Shown: one piece after another, positions 12,479 through 24,647 of the stretch
How the letters are laid out: each line of letters begins with the position of its first letter
How positions within the stretch are numbered: the first letter of the stretch is position 1
DNA from: Hypomesus transpacificus
Taxonomy: Eukaryota; Chordata; Actinopteri; Osmeriformes; Osmeridae
NCBI RefSeq assembly: GCF_021917145.1
Contig: NC_061082.1
Coordinates: 8,592,237 to 8,656,236, forward strand
Direction: 5' to 3'
Length of the DNA: 64,000 nucleotides
Program-made: the position numbers and the translations under genes
The notes under the pieces: generated by a model
What the model saw: the letters and a program-made list of their open reading frames with translations, nothing else
Database searches by the model: none
Told to the model about the DNA's origin: nothing

Positions 12479-14666
12479 ATCTCGGTCAGCTTGGATGGCA
12501 CATCCACTCTCCTCTGGAGATCAGATCAAGCAAATTTCGTGAAATAGTGCGCCACAAAAACCGTTTGTCGGTTTTCTAGAACTCAAGCACCTAAATCCCA
12601 CAATGATAGTTGTTTTTCTGATGTAACGCAGATCTTCAAGGCCCGTGCTATACCACAGACCATGACCAGTTCCACAGACGCTTCCTGAGGCGATGGAGAG
12701 TCGAGTCAGCCGCTGTTCCAGTGAGCTGATCGCCGAGGGAGGTGGGAGGATATAGGCTTCTTCTCTCGATGTTAACAATACGTATTTACAGCTACTGCAC
12801 GGGGCACTTTTCTGAAAGCTGAACACTCCACTCTCGCCGCTCAGAAAATTCTCCCCGCTTTGTATCTGTAAACGGGTGAAGAGAAGAGATTGCACAGGAA
12901 GTTCAAGTCACTCTCCCTCTCCTCCACTCAGATGCAGAATCATCCACAGCAGCACCAACTCGCTGCAGATTCCCTCGCTGCCTCCCTCCAGTGGTTGCAA
13001 CATTTAACAGCGCTTTAAAATGGCAAAATGCAAGCTTTTATTTTATGGCTTTTTGCACACACCCCCGCCCCACACACACCCACACATCCGTGTTTATACG
13101 TATTCTAAGCACATGAAGATGCATTCCAAAGTTTATTATATTCTTGGTGCACAGAATAGGCAACATTGCTTAATTCCTGTGTCCCCTCGGAGAATAAATG
13201 ACTACATATAAAAATGTCTGTCTGCTCCTTGGGTTTCTCTTCTCCTCAGCCCTGTGATGTGAGCACAAGGATTAGTTAGCCATCCATGTGGATTGCATCA
13301 CCCTCTTAAAGACTTTCATTTTGACCATGAGAGCAATTAACTAATTTCATTATATAAGCCAAATCAGATGACGGGAAACTTCACCCCAAACAACCATCAG
13401 TTCAGCCCGAAGCCTTCAGGCAGCATTTCATTAAGTAATGATCCAATCAGTGGTGGTATGTCATCTCATAGGATCCATTAATGCCAAATATGTAGTGCAC
13501 ACATTTCAAAAGGCTTACATAGTTTAGATACTTTTTCTGGTATAGAGGTGGTGGTCCTTATAGAGAGAAGGTAGACACGTATCTGAGCCTGACTCACTAG
13601 GAGCCGAGGTCACACATCCAGTTCATGTCTGCCTAGCAGGGAGTCAGTCGAGCATGGATGGAGGCTGCCTGGGAGATCTGGGTCAGAGAGCAAGGGGCTA
13701 CATACAGAGCTGTTGGGGGGCTGGGCGAATTGAAGTGAGGTGGGGGAGGGTTAGGATCACGGAGGAAGGGGAAGAAAGGGCCTGAGGCAACAGACTTCTT
13801 TAGCTGTGGTGCAATTAGAAGAGACTGAATGTCTGCCTTTGACAATATGGCTGTGACCTCTACTTATCAGTGATAACAGAGCTAAAAGAAGACCCAAGGT
13901 ATGTATTTCTAGATTGCTTTGAAAATCTTGCAAAGATTTGCATCACTGTCTGCATGTCTCTTTGAACCTCAGGAATATTGCATCAGCAGTATACCAGTGT
14001 TTAGCGACCAAACCCCCCACCTCAGATTGGACCAAATACCAAAGCAACCCACATCAGAGAACACTTAAGGCATAACACACCACACGCCCTGTCCAGCCTG
14101 CAGCCCCTCTCATTCCCATGGTGTCTCAGCAGGATGGCAAGGCAGATCAGGTGACAAAGGAACTCATTGACAGTTCACTTGGACACTGGCTGCCAAAGAC
14201 ATGACCTTGGTGCTTGTGATACAAACGTACACACATTTATACACAAACGTTTATTTAGTCAAATAAAGCAACATTCTGATAAGACCAGAGGGATGTTCAC
14301 AGATGGATGGCAGAGCATTGTGAAGGAGTGGCCGGTACAGAGGCCATACACAGAAACAATATCATTTTTTAATTTCACTGACTGCTTCTCATTCTATAGC
14401 ACGACTGACTTACACTTGCTTTTTTTTTTTAATAACAGGAGAATAAAACAATACATACAAGTTCTAAATTTTTCCAATTTCCCCTAATCACTTAAACTTT
14501 GATAAAACTGAATGTGTGGCAGCTGTGTTCCTAGACAGTTTGACACACACTACAAGACTGTAATAATAAAAAAATGGACAGAGTTATTTTATCTGTAGAG
14601 ATGGGATTGAGAGAGAATGGATAAAGGGGTGGTAAAAGTGAGAAAGAAGAGAGCAGGTTAGCCGTT
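12479..14666. other. ANKRD44/SF3B1 intergenic region
   Basis: Contains the ANKRD44 5' UTR/promoter (immediately above 12478) and the SF3B1 3' UTR (below 14667). A 124-codon minus frame at 12521-12895 ends before the ANKRD44 start codon and has no family likeness. Nothing else recognised. Confidence 0.6.
14250..14255 (-). terminator. sf3b1: Possible poly(A) signal of SF3B1 (AATAAA on minus strand)
   Basis: TTTATT on the plus strand, about 410 nt past the SF3B1 stop, giving a short 3' UTR. A TTTAAT variant is also present near 14428. Neither is tested. Confidence 0.4.
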
Positions 14667-17600
14667 TCACAAGACGTACTCCAACTCGGAGCGGATGTAG
14701 CCATTTTTCTCATCATTGTGGACGTGCGGATAGTGAGCAATAAGAGCATCCTGCGAGCCAATGTAGATGGAATTGTAGATCTTCCAGTAGACATCCCTCA
14801 CCTTCCTGGCAGGGTGGAACAGACCCTAGCAACAGGAGAGAAAACAGTGTTAGCTAATCACATTACTGTAGATTTGTAGAACATGCACTACATAAGTCTG
14901 AATTGTAGTGGGTTTTTTTTATGTTGGTGAGAAAAACATCAAAGACAAAATCTCTTTCAACCAGTATCAACCTTATCGTGTTATCAAGATCTAGTCTGAT
15001 ATCCAACTGATGTAGCCAGTGAGTGGTTTACCTGCAGGCAGTACTGCAGCATGCGGCAGGGGCCGATGGCAACACGGAGCCCCTCCAGGGCCCCCATGAC
15101 TGCCTGGATGACGTGGGGCGAAGTCTCAAACACATTGGGCCACACGTAGTTGAGAAGGTGGTTAAGGGAGTCCTCACAGCCAAAGCCATAGACCCCCAGG
15201 GACATGTGCTGAACCACGGCACTAGCTGTCTGCCTGTGGACCAGGTCTCTGCAGGGAAGAGAGTGGGACACAAAACAGTCAATCATCTTTTTATTTTTAT
15301 TCAATGCAACCGTTCATCCAATGGCATACCAAGTAGCATAATGGAAATCAGTGTCAATTATATTTAAATGAACCCCCCTCCCTCCTTTCCCTTCCAACAG
15401 CAGCCCTTCTCTTCCACCCGCGTCCTCACCTGTCCATGAGCGCGTCCTCCAGAAGAGGCGTCACAGCGTAGATGTAGTCCTTCCCCATCTCCCCGATGTA
15501 CTCAAACAGGAAGGACAGGGACTTGAGCACGCCGTTCTGCACGTTGAGCTCGGGCACGCGGTACTCGTTCATGAGGGCCGGCAGCACGGTGAAGGGGGAG
15601 CAGGTCTCGGCCACGATGGCGATGGCCACGGTGGTGCACACACGGTTCTGGCGCTCCTGCACCTTCAGGTTGTTCAGCAGGGTAGCCAGCACGTCATGGG
15701 GGCTGAGGGAGGACCACACAACGTGGGACAGATCAGCAGAAACTCCCGGGTGTGATATCGTTCATGTACCTTGTTCGGGTGGCATCTGCTCTGTGGATGA
15801 TGGTGGGTGGCACTTACCCAATGGCCTTAGCAATGTATCCAAAGGTGTTGACGGTAGCTCGCCGGATGGCCTTCTTGTGGGCCTTGAGCAGCTCCAGCAG
15901 CTCAAAGCAGATCCTCATCCACTCCCTCGCAGACACGTACTCGGCACCCCTGCGGCAGACAAGACAACGTTACACAGCGGCTCAAACTACAGCATGAGCG
16001 ACTCCACAAAGTAGTCGCGGGTGGATTTAAGTCTTCTGTGTTTATCAAATCCCACACATCCAAATCTGTTCTCGACTGACCTGTCAGCGATCCTGCCCAC
16101 CAGGTCAATGCAGTTCTCCTGCACCTTCTCGTGTCTGTTCTTCAGGATTGGCGTGAGGCGGGGAAGCAAGTCTTTGATTGGGGGAGTCATCTTGTGCATG
16201 CCGATGACGTTGACGATGGCCTTGAGGGCTCCCAGGATGCTGCCCAGCACCTCGGGGTACTCCTCTCCCAGGTACTCGTAGAGCACCACCCCAAGATGAC
16301 CCATCAGCTTCTCCTGTGATGAGGGACAGAGACAGGGAGGATGTTAGGCAGGACCAGGGCAGCATTACTGTACCTGAAATGGTATGGTAAGACAAAGTGT
16401 GTGTGTGTGTGTGTGACAGAATCCCACCTCCTGGCAGGTCTTCATGACCACGGCAGTACGAGAGATGAGGTCGGCAGCCTGCTGGCGGACCTTGGCAGAC
16501 TTGTTGTTGAGACGCCAGAGAACAGTACCGCAGATCTGAGGCAGGTAGGGCTTCACCCTCTTGCCCAGAGCGTTCACCACCGTGCCAAAACCGTTCAACA
16601 TCACCGAGTCCTGGGGTGGGGAAAAAAACAACAGGAAGAAAGGTTCAGTGTCCACATCTGGGTTTCAGATTCTTCTCTGCACCATGCAAAACCAAACAGT
16701 CCATGAGAGACTGAGCAGACTTGTAGCAGGGGTGTCAGGTCAGGTGGGCTCACCTCAGTGGTCTGCTCCTGGAAGGCGTACAGGATGCCATCAATGAGCT
16801 GCTCCTCCAGCTTGTGGTCGATGTCTGCGGCCCCCAGGTTGCCCATGATCTTCTCAATGGTCTCCATCACCATCTTCCTGTACTGCTCCGCCTCGTCCTT
16901 CAGGTCGTCCACGATGCGAGAGATGATCTCAGCGGCTCCCACCTTGTTAGCCAGCTCCACCGTGGTGTCTACCAGCTACAGGGAAACAAGCAGGTGTTTA
17001 TCGTGAAGCAACGTTCTGGACACTCGCTGGCAAGGCTTGAAAGCAGCAACACCGATCTGTGTGTGTGTGTGTACCTGTCTGTAGTTGCGTCTGTCGAGGG
17101 CCATCCTGTGCTGCCAGAAGTGCTTGAAGAAAGGAGGGAGGATCTCGGTCTTGATGTAGTTGGCCTCCACACCGTCAGTTCCACAGCACTGCTTCACCAC
17201 CTAGGAGAGGACAGGGGAAGTTGGATCAGTGAAGGAATGATCAAAATCTACTTTATTCCAATACAATCAACACTTAAGTTACATGACTTTTGTTTTTGTT
17301 TTGAGGAACTGTAACCAACGGGTGCAGGGTGAGAACAGAGTCAACATGGATGTCAGACCTGCTAGTTCTCGTGTTGGTGACGTCCATCTAGCGAAGTACT
17401 AGCCCTGATCTGACCATGGACAGGTCGAACAGGCGAGAATGATTCGCAGGCTTGCGTACACACACACACACACACAAGCACCCAAACAAACCTTGAGCAC
17501 AATCTTCTTCATCTCCTCGTCGGGGGACTGGAACTCTCTGATAAGGATGAGCATCACCTCTCTGGTGTAGTAGTTGGCGTACTCGGCGTCCATCAGGGGA

Positions 17601-20600
17601 ATAAGGTAGCCAATGGCTTTGAGGAACGCAGCCAGACCCTGGACACAGAGAGAGCGTTACAACTTTGCTATTGGGTATATTCAACCCACCGCAGAATCTA
17701 TACAGATTAACCCCACAGTAATAACTGTCACTGAGCAAGTGGGTGAAGAAGAGATTGTGTGTCCTCACCTTTCCTCTGTGCTGTCTGATACCCTTCCAGA
17801 GGGGCTTCAGGACTGAGTCGAAGGACTCAATGCCGTAGGGCGTGGCCGCCTCAGCCAGGGCAGCAATGGCCAGGGCACTGATGGTCCTTACCTTCTGCTG
17901 CTCATCAACCAGACCTGAGGAGAAACACACACAAAGCTCACGACCGCAGCAAGGACATGCCAAAAGAACAGTCCTTTAAACTAAGGCATCTACCATTTCT
18001 TTCCCTCCCTTCATGTGGTGTGCGTGGCGCCCCTACTGACCGTGCTCGATGATCTCCACCAGACTGCGCAGGTGGGGCAGGATGGCACAGCCCATGAGGA
18101 TGGCGATCTGCTGGACGATCTTGATGCCCGTGTGGCGAGCCTGCCAGGACTTCTTGCTCTTGCACACAGCTTTGAGGAAGGGCAGCAGGGACGGGATGCC
18201 CAGCGCAGACGCCACCACGGCAAACGCTCGCGCCGTCGTGTTCCTCACGTACTCGTCCATGTTGTCGATGTCGGGCCTCATGGTGGAGATCATGGTGGCC
18301 AGGCCGGCAGCCTACAGAAAGAGAGAGAGATACAGACATGGGTTAGGGTTACAGCGACAAGACAACCACACAAGAAACGCATTTGGTGCATCAATCCAAC
18401 GTGTCGTAAATGTAACCAACGGGTGCAGGGTGAGAACAGAGTCAACATGGATGTCAGACCTGCTAGTTCTCGTGTTGGTGACGTCCATCTAGCGAAGTAC
18501 TAGCCCTGATCTGACCATGGACAGGTCGAACAGGCGAGAATGATTCGCAGGCAGTGTGTGTGTTTGTGTGCATGAGGTATGGCTGGATACATCAGAATAC
18601 AAGGTTAGACTTTTACCTTGGCCAGATTAGAGATGATCTCTCTGCCCTCCACTCTGGCATAGTAGTCTTCATCAATAAGCAAGGGCTCAATAACCACCAG
18701 GATCTGTAGGTGAAGGAAACAGTTCTCATTAACCAGTCCACATCCCACTTAAAAAAAGACAACACACTAAAACTGTGCTGTTGACCAACCTTGTGGACGT
18801 AGGGGCGGACCAGGTCGTCGAGCTTGTAGAGGATCCGGTCGATGACTTTGACCAGCAGGTGGCGCTCCTGGTCCTCCAGTGTAGGGGACATGAGCAGGGG
18901 CAGGATCTGGTTGAACAAGGGCCCTGCCCCAAACTCCCGTGCCTTGTCTGTGATCTGGCGGAGAGCGGCCTGAGGAGAGACATCATGGGGTCAGACTTGG
19001 GTTGGGGGGGGCATTCGTGATGTAAAGGTGGTTGGAATAGTGGATCAAAAGCCTCACCTTTCTCATGGGAGGTGTTCCATTCTTGATTTTCAGCAGAAGC
19101 TTCATGATCTTGCGTTCCTTCTGCTCCTCAGGACTCAGAGTGGACTCGTCCACTTCCACCTGGAGAGAAAGTCATCCACACATCATCAATCAAGTCACTG
19201 GCAACATGTGCACAATCAGAGTGAGTGAATGTCAAGTTCTTACCAGCAGTTTGTCAAAGTACTGGATGTCATCAGGCTTGAGGAAGGGGAGGTTTCCAGA
19301 AGGCTGGTCATTAATCTGCTTCATGGAGCGGTCCTCCTGCTGCATGTGGAAGCCCGTCATGCCTCCGATGGGAGTTGGAGTGGCCGACAGCTTACGAGCA
19401 GGGGTGCGGATGGGCACATAGCCTGCGGGGGGAGGCAGGACCTACAGCGGGGGGAAAGGGTGGCATCGTTAGAGCCACTAATGGTAATCAGCCTAAAACA
19501 TGAAGAATAGACAGTCGGTTCCCAGTGGTTCTGGAGGGCGGCATGAAAGTACCTTGTAGCCCTCGGGAAACATGGCGTCCAGCTCATCATCTGTGAGGGG
19601 GCGGTTCCTCTCGTCTATCTCCCTCTCCCAACGCCAGGCCTGCAGCTGCTCCGGGGTCATGCTCATCAGATGACCTGGAGAAACAAACAAACACGGCTGT
19701 TAAGCACTGTAGGATAAATAGAAACAATGTACATAATCTGATTCTAGTCCTAGGAGGAGAGGTCTCTAGGTACCTGGTGTGGGGGTGGCCATGTTCATGG
19801 CTGGCGTTCCTATGGGGGTCTTGCCAGGTGTGAGCAGGGGGGTGGAGGAGCCCATCTGACTGGCAGGGGTCTCGTCCCAACGAGACTTCCGCTTGCTCGC
19901 CCCAGGAGTGGGGGTCTCTCCCACAGACTCTTCGCCTCTGTCTGTTCGTGGCGTCTCCGCCCACCCGCTGCCGTGGCCGGGGGTTTCTCTCTCCGTCTTT
20001 GGGGTTTCGTCCCAGCGGTTCTTGCGGACACTCCCTGTGGCACCCCCGTGGCCGGGGGTGGCGTGTCCCGGGGTGTCCCCTCTCCCTGGGGTGGCAGCTC
20101 CAGCCGGGGTGTGGCTGGGGGTGGGGTCCCACATGCGAGTGCTGGGTGTCGCCCCGGGGGTCTCGCTGCCCTTGTTCCTGCCTGGGGTCTCATCCCACCT
20201 GCTGTTGGAGGGTGTGTGTGCAGGGGTGTGTCCTGGAGTCTGGCCCTTTTAAAAACACAGTTTATAAACAAAGTTATCACACTGAAGCCGAGGCTATTGG
20301 ACACTATGGGAGAAGGCGACACATTGTGGGTTAACTGCTCACCTCCACGGAAGCGTCTGCCTGGTCCCAGCTGGACATCTTCTTGGGCGTGGTGTTGGTC
20401 GGAGTCTGGTTTTGGTCGGCCGTCTGGTCCCATCGGCGCTTGCGCTTGGCTGCGGCGGCAGCCTGGGACGCAGCAGAACCGTTCACGGGCTTCAGGTCCC
20501 CCGTTTTTGCCTTCTCTGCCATCTGCTGCCGGATCTCTTTCTGCCAGGACAAAGATCAAGAACAATTCACTGAGCGGAAGCCAAACAATATGCACTTTTA

Positions 20601-23600
20601 TGACTAAATCCATGTACCCTAGACTGCATCCAGTATCACTGGATGGGAGAAAATGTACTCTCTCTCCATATAAACGTGTCAATGAAAGTACTCCCAAAAC
20701 CAGGAAGTAGATCTTACCTCCTCTTTGGTCAGGTGCTGTTCTCTCATGACGTCCATGTATGACCTGACCTGCATCTTGGGATCCGGCGTTTTGCCCCCTG
20801 CGCGAAAGAGCACCAACAAGACACAGGACACACATTAGGACACATCCCAGGGGCCGGCGTTCATGACACTCAGTAAGCACAACGACACAGCCAGCTAACC
20901 CTGACTTTACAAACTGTTCACTGCTTTAGTTCCTTTGTTACAGTTGATTCACAAGACAAACCCTACTTACACATACAGTCCTCTCTTACATAGACATTAC
21001 TGTCTAAAAAACAAAACAAAAAAACAACAAGCAGATACATTGAGAAAAGAGCAGTGGTTCATGTCTTTCTTTTAAGGAGATAAGGAGAGGATAAAGCCAT
21101 CACTGATGCAGGGGTCCTGGGCTGTGCTTTCCAGAATACGTACACTTTCAGTGCCAAGGGTCCTTCTGCAGTCAGACTTCAACCGGCAGAAAAGAAGCCT
21201 AGAAAATGTCTCTTTACCATTAGTAACACTTTGGAAAAGGGTTGGAACTCACATATATAAGCATACCACCTGTGTTGCATGTCTCATGTCATTCAAAAAA
21301 ATCCTCCAGGGACCTCAACCTCAAATATATATTAAAAAAAAAGAATAGAATCTTCTCCAGTTTTGACATGTGTGATCTCTAATACATAAACAAAAAAATC
21401 TAGGTGTATGTCAATTTAGGAATCCTCTTTGAAATTCATAATGAACCATCATAGGGACGAGTCTTAAACTGATAAAGGATTCTGGCCATAAATCAATTGC
21501 ATCACAATTCAGATGGGATTGGTTTAAGCCATCTGCCATCTACCAAGCACCTATGTTTTCAGAGTGGTGTGTCACTATTCATTTGTTATAAATGTAGATC
21601 TTGACTCTCTAAAAATACTGATATACTCCAAAAATGAGTACAAAGCAAATGTTAAATTAAAAAAAATAAGGTTAGGGCTTGAATCTTTAAAAAAATCAAA
21701 TATTGTCCTAAGCCTCAAGAGGTTTGTTGCAACTGGGCCCCAGAAAACCAGCCAGTGGACCCTGACCAAACTGACAAGCGCACACTTCTGTTTGTGTTCA
21801 CCATAACCTACACAGGATGAGTTGCTGCAACCCTTAAGAGAGTGCAGACAGGACTGGCAAAGCAGTACTGCTGTAGGAGAGAAATTAAGGACAGTTAGTA
21901 TGGGCCTGTGGTATTGAGGCACACAGATTTCTTGATTTATATTTGTATTTTACACATGAAATGTGTAAAATGGAAATATATTTACACAACATCCTTGTAC
22001 ACAAATCTGTCTACATGCAGGCTTGGTACAGCCCTAACCCAGTCTAAACCTAAGGCCTTATATCATTTTTGGTGAACACATCTAAGGATCCAGTCATAGT
22101 ATGCCTATATACTGGTTAAAAATATATATTTGTTGGGTTTTAAAACCAACTATGGTAACCTAGTTAATCAAATTACTTTATCCAACAACAAATGTACCAC
22201 AGTTGAGATCACGAGAGTATGCAACTGCGCACTTTCTAGTGTCGTGCTATTTAGGACGACCCTGAGCTGAGCACTTTATGAATGTACTATACTGAAATAC
22301 TTTGAAGTCTGAACACTGTGACCCAGGTGAGCAATTAACTAGGAGCCTGAACTGAGCTGAACTCCAGAGAGCCAAAGCATTTCTGTGTCCTGACTCCTGT
22401 TGGTGATTCTCTGAGTGTGTCTGAATGTGGACAGAAGATCCTGCTGCATTATTTCCCTCCTGCCTTAATTCACTTCCCTCCACAGCTCCGGGAAGATAGA
22501 ATAAGTGTAAACCACCAGGTATAAAGTATCAAGTTGCCTCAAGATCTGTGAAGGGGGGTGAATAAAACCAGCTAGTAGGGAACAACTTCCATAAATGTGA
22601 CACTCACGGTCCCCCTGTTCTCATTTACAGAGCACAGCGTATCTTAGAGATCAGTTCTTATTGTGGTACTTACAAATGACCAACCCTTATGATGCTCGGA
22701 TTTACACAATACGTTTATAGGAAAGTCACATTGTTCTCTTAACCCTTCGAGACACAGACAACCTTACTGCAACCCATGTATTGTTGCGTGCATTAGCCCT
22801 TAAACAAGACCATGCCCAACAACCTATCCTTTCAAACACCAGAAAAGTCAAATTTTGCTTGTTTTGCCAAAGAAACAAACACAAAACATTGTGCTTTTCT
22901 AGAAATCAACTTGAAGAATGCAGACCTTGCATATGGGTTCCCTTTAATTCAATAAAAAAACTTGGAATGAGAAATGTTGTTCTGGAACGATCAGGTACCA
23001 TAACACAAACCACCCTTCAACACGGAAGAGTTACCACAAGGAAGGCCAAGTCTGGGGAGAAGGAAGCTGCCTGTGCTTGAAGGGTTAACAATAAAAGGAG
23101 GGTTAGAACCCTTGAAAGACAGCCATGGTGTCAGGGAGCAATGGTGCACAATGAGAGGGAGGGAGGAGCACTATGGAGGGAAAACGGAGGGGTGAAATTT
23201 ACCATCTGCAAAGGGGTCGAGCCGCTCCGGGGAGATGATCATCTGTCTCCGCCTGGCCTTGTATTCATCCTCTCGCTCAGCAATCTTCTGGGGCCGATGC
23301 TCAGCAAAGGGGTCATACTGGAGGGGGTAACAACAGTTATGTTAAATAAAAATGATAAAACATCACTTTCCATGTGTAGCCTAACTGATTCATTTCTATG
23401 CTTGACTGAAGTTAATTTCTGTCAAAGGGTTGCGTCAAAGGCATGTGCACCAACCTGTTCATCTGACTGTGGTATTGCATTGAGTATCGCTACTGGAGCA
23501 TGATACCCTGGTTTCTTCTGTCCCAGTAAGCTTGTAGATGAATCCTCCTCCTCGTCCTAGAAGAAAACAGAGACAGACAAGAGTCTAGTCAAGCCTTGCA

Positions 23601-24647
23601 TGATGGCAAGCTTTTCTAGCTCACACTCCAAAACAGACAAGCACAACATAGTGGAGCAGTCAAACTCCATATAAAATAGCTGTGGAACCAGGAAGGTCAG
23701 CATAAAGTCTGACTACTGGGCAGATTAGTAGGATGCTGGTGATGTCTGCTTCATAACAGAGTGTGCAACACTTACATCCTCCTGTTCGTTTGCCGCAATA
23801 GAAGTGACATATCCAGCAAAGCGGCTGTCGCTGCCGCCATAGATCTCCTGATCGTAGTACCCTGTTGAGTCCAGGCCCACACCCTGGTCCCCCTCCTCTA
23901 ACAGGGCCGCCTTCATGCCCTGGATCTCAAGGATCTGGGCCTCAATGTCTGCAAGAAAAGAAACCAACATCAGAGTTAATTAAATGATCACACAATACAA
24001 CTTGTATTAAAGCTAAAGCGGGGGGAGGTGTAAAAAATAAATAAATCTGTAGCCAACTTAAAACATAAATAAACCAACATGTTATACACTATATAATAAA
24101 TATCCTGCACCGTGTCGTTATGTCCGACAGTGATAGTTAAGCTAAACAAGACGGAAAGACAATTTGATTTCATCCAACAACGCCATTTTGATGCTACCGT
24201 GCTAGCTAGCCAACTTGGCTTGGCTAGAAAGGCATACACAACGAAGCTGTGACGCCGTTCACAAAAGACACCAAACCTTCACATTTGTATTTAAGTATGC
24301 ATGTCAAGTAACATCGTAGAATACCATGTCGGGAGCACAAAAAAAACTAATACGCTAAGCAATATATTAACTTGTTTATTTGTTATTGTACATTTGTTTG
24401 TAAAGGTATATTAGCTAGCTAGCTGTTAGCCGGGCGCCATTATCTATTATCCATCCTCGTTGTCACTGACTTCGTTGACACGAGGAAAAACGGCATAAAA
24501 CGTGTATGCACGGACCAATTATTAAATACCATGTCAATATAATGCTATAGTATACATGGGAAAATAAAACATAGTGTTGCATTCTAAATAAATGAGCATT
24601 TTTAGTAAAATTCTGTTACCTTCGTGTGTTTTGGCGATCTTCGCCAT
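14667..24647 (-). CDS. sf3b1: SF3B1, splicing factor 3b subunit 1 (complete)
   Basis: Largest SF3b subunit of the U2 snRNP; it clamps the branch-site helix in the nucleus. Coding exons 5' to 3': 24620-24647, 23776-23948, 23455-23556, 23203-23317, 20718-20797, 20343-20540, 19774-20245, 19553-19674, 19244-19441, 19058-19159, 18790-18969, 18617-18703, 18041-18311, 17769-17914, 17492-17638, 17075-17200, 16754-16975, 16428-16610, 16081-16313, 15818-15949, 15430-15702, 15032-15248, 14667-14825. They sum to 3966 nt, 1321 aa plus stop (human 1304). The start is MAKIAKTHE. The N-terminal half has many TPG/TP dipeptides and RWDETP motifs (cyclin/CDK and U2AF-ligand region); the rest is HEAT repeats ending SELEYVL. 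Residues matching the human hotspots E622, R625, H662, K666 and K700 ([20 protein letters not shown]) are wild type. Divergent from COQ10B. Confidence 0.97.
17310..17451 (-). ncRNA. Candidate intronic structured RNA, copy 1 (snoRNA-like, ends ACA)
   Basis: 142 nt inside the SF3B1 intron 17201-17491, letter-for-letter identical to 18411-18552 while the rest of the two introns is unrelated. On the SF3B1 sense strand the identity begins GCCTGCGAATC and stops exactly after GGTTACA, as an H/ACA RNA would end before its 3-nt tail. A possible H box ACACGA is at nt 78-83. A single long imperfect hairpin can be drawn over nt 2-94 (CCTGC/GCAGG, TTCTCG/CGAGAA, TGTT/AACA, GAC/GTC, GTCCAT/ATGGAC, CTAG/CTAG). 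That hairpin does not fit a textbook two-hairpin H/ACA, so the class is uncertain. Confidence 0.5.
18411..18552 (-). ncRNA. Candidate intronic structured RNA, copy 2 (identical to copy 1)
   Basis: Second, identical 142-nt copy, in the SF3B1 intron 18312-18616. It begins 64 nt after the donor and ends 99 nt before the acceptor. The three bases after ACA differ from copy 1 (TTT here, GTT there), so homology stops at the ACA. A recent duplication or gene conversion between two introns of the same host is implied. Confidence 0.5.
20798..23202 (-). other. Long SF3B1 intron 4, no feature recognised
   Basis: The largest SF3B1 intron (2.4 kb), AT-rich, between exons ending FADG and starting GKTPDPK. 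I found no repeat family, RNA gene or extra exon in it. Confidence 0.6.

Noticed and set aside
12521..12895. 124-codon minus frame upstream of ANKRD44
   Set aside because: It stops before the ANKRD44 start, has no recognisable domain, and lies where the 5' UTR/promoter should be.
17310..17451. Reading the duplicated SF3B1 intronic element as an extra exon
   Set aside because: SF3B1 protein is continuous across both introns without it, and the sense-strand frames contain stops.
19810..20880. 356-codon minus-strand frame and several plus-strand frames over SF3B1 exons
   Set aside because: They are out of frame with the conserved TPG/RWDETP protein, which is read in another frame with proper splice sites; they are shadows of GC-rich exons.
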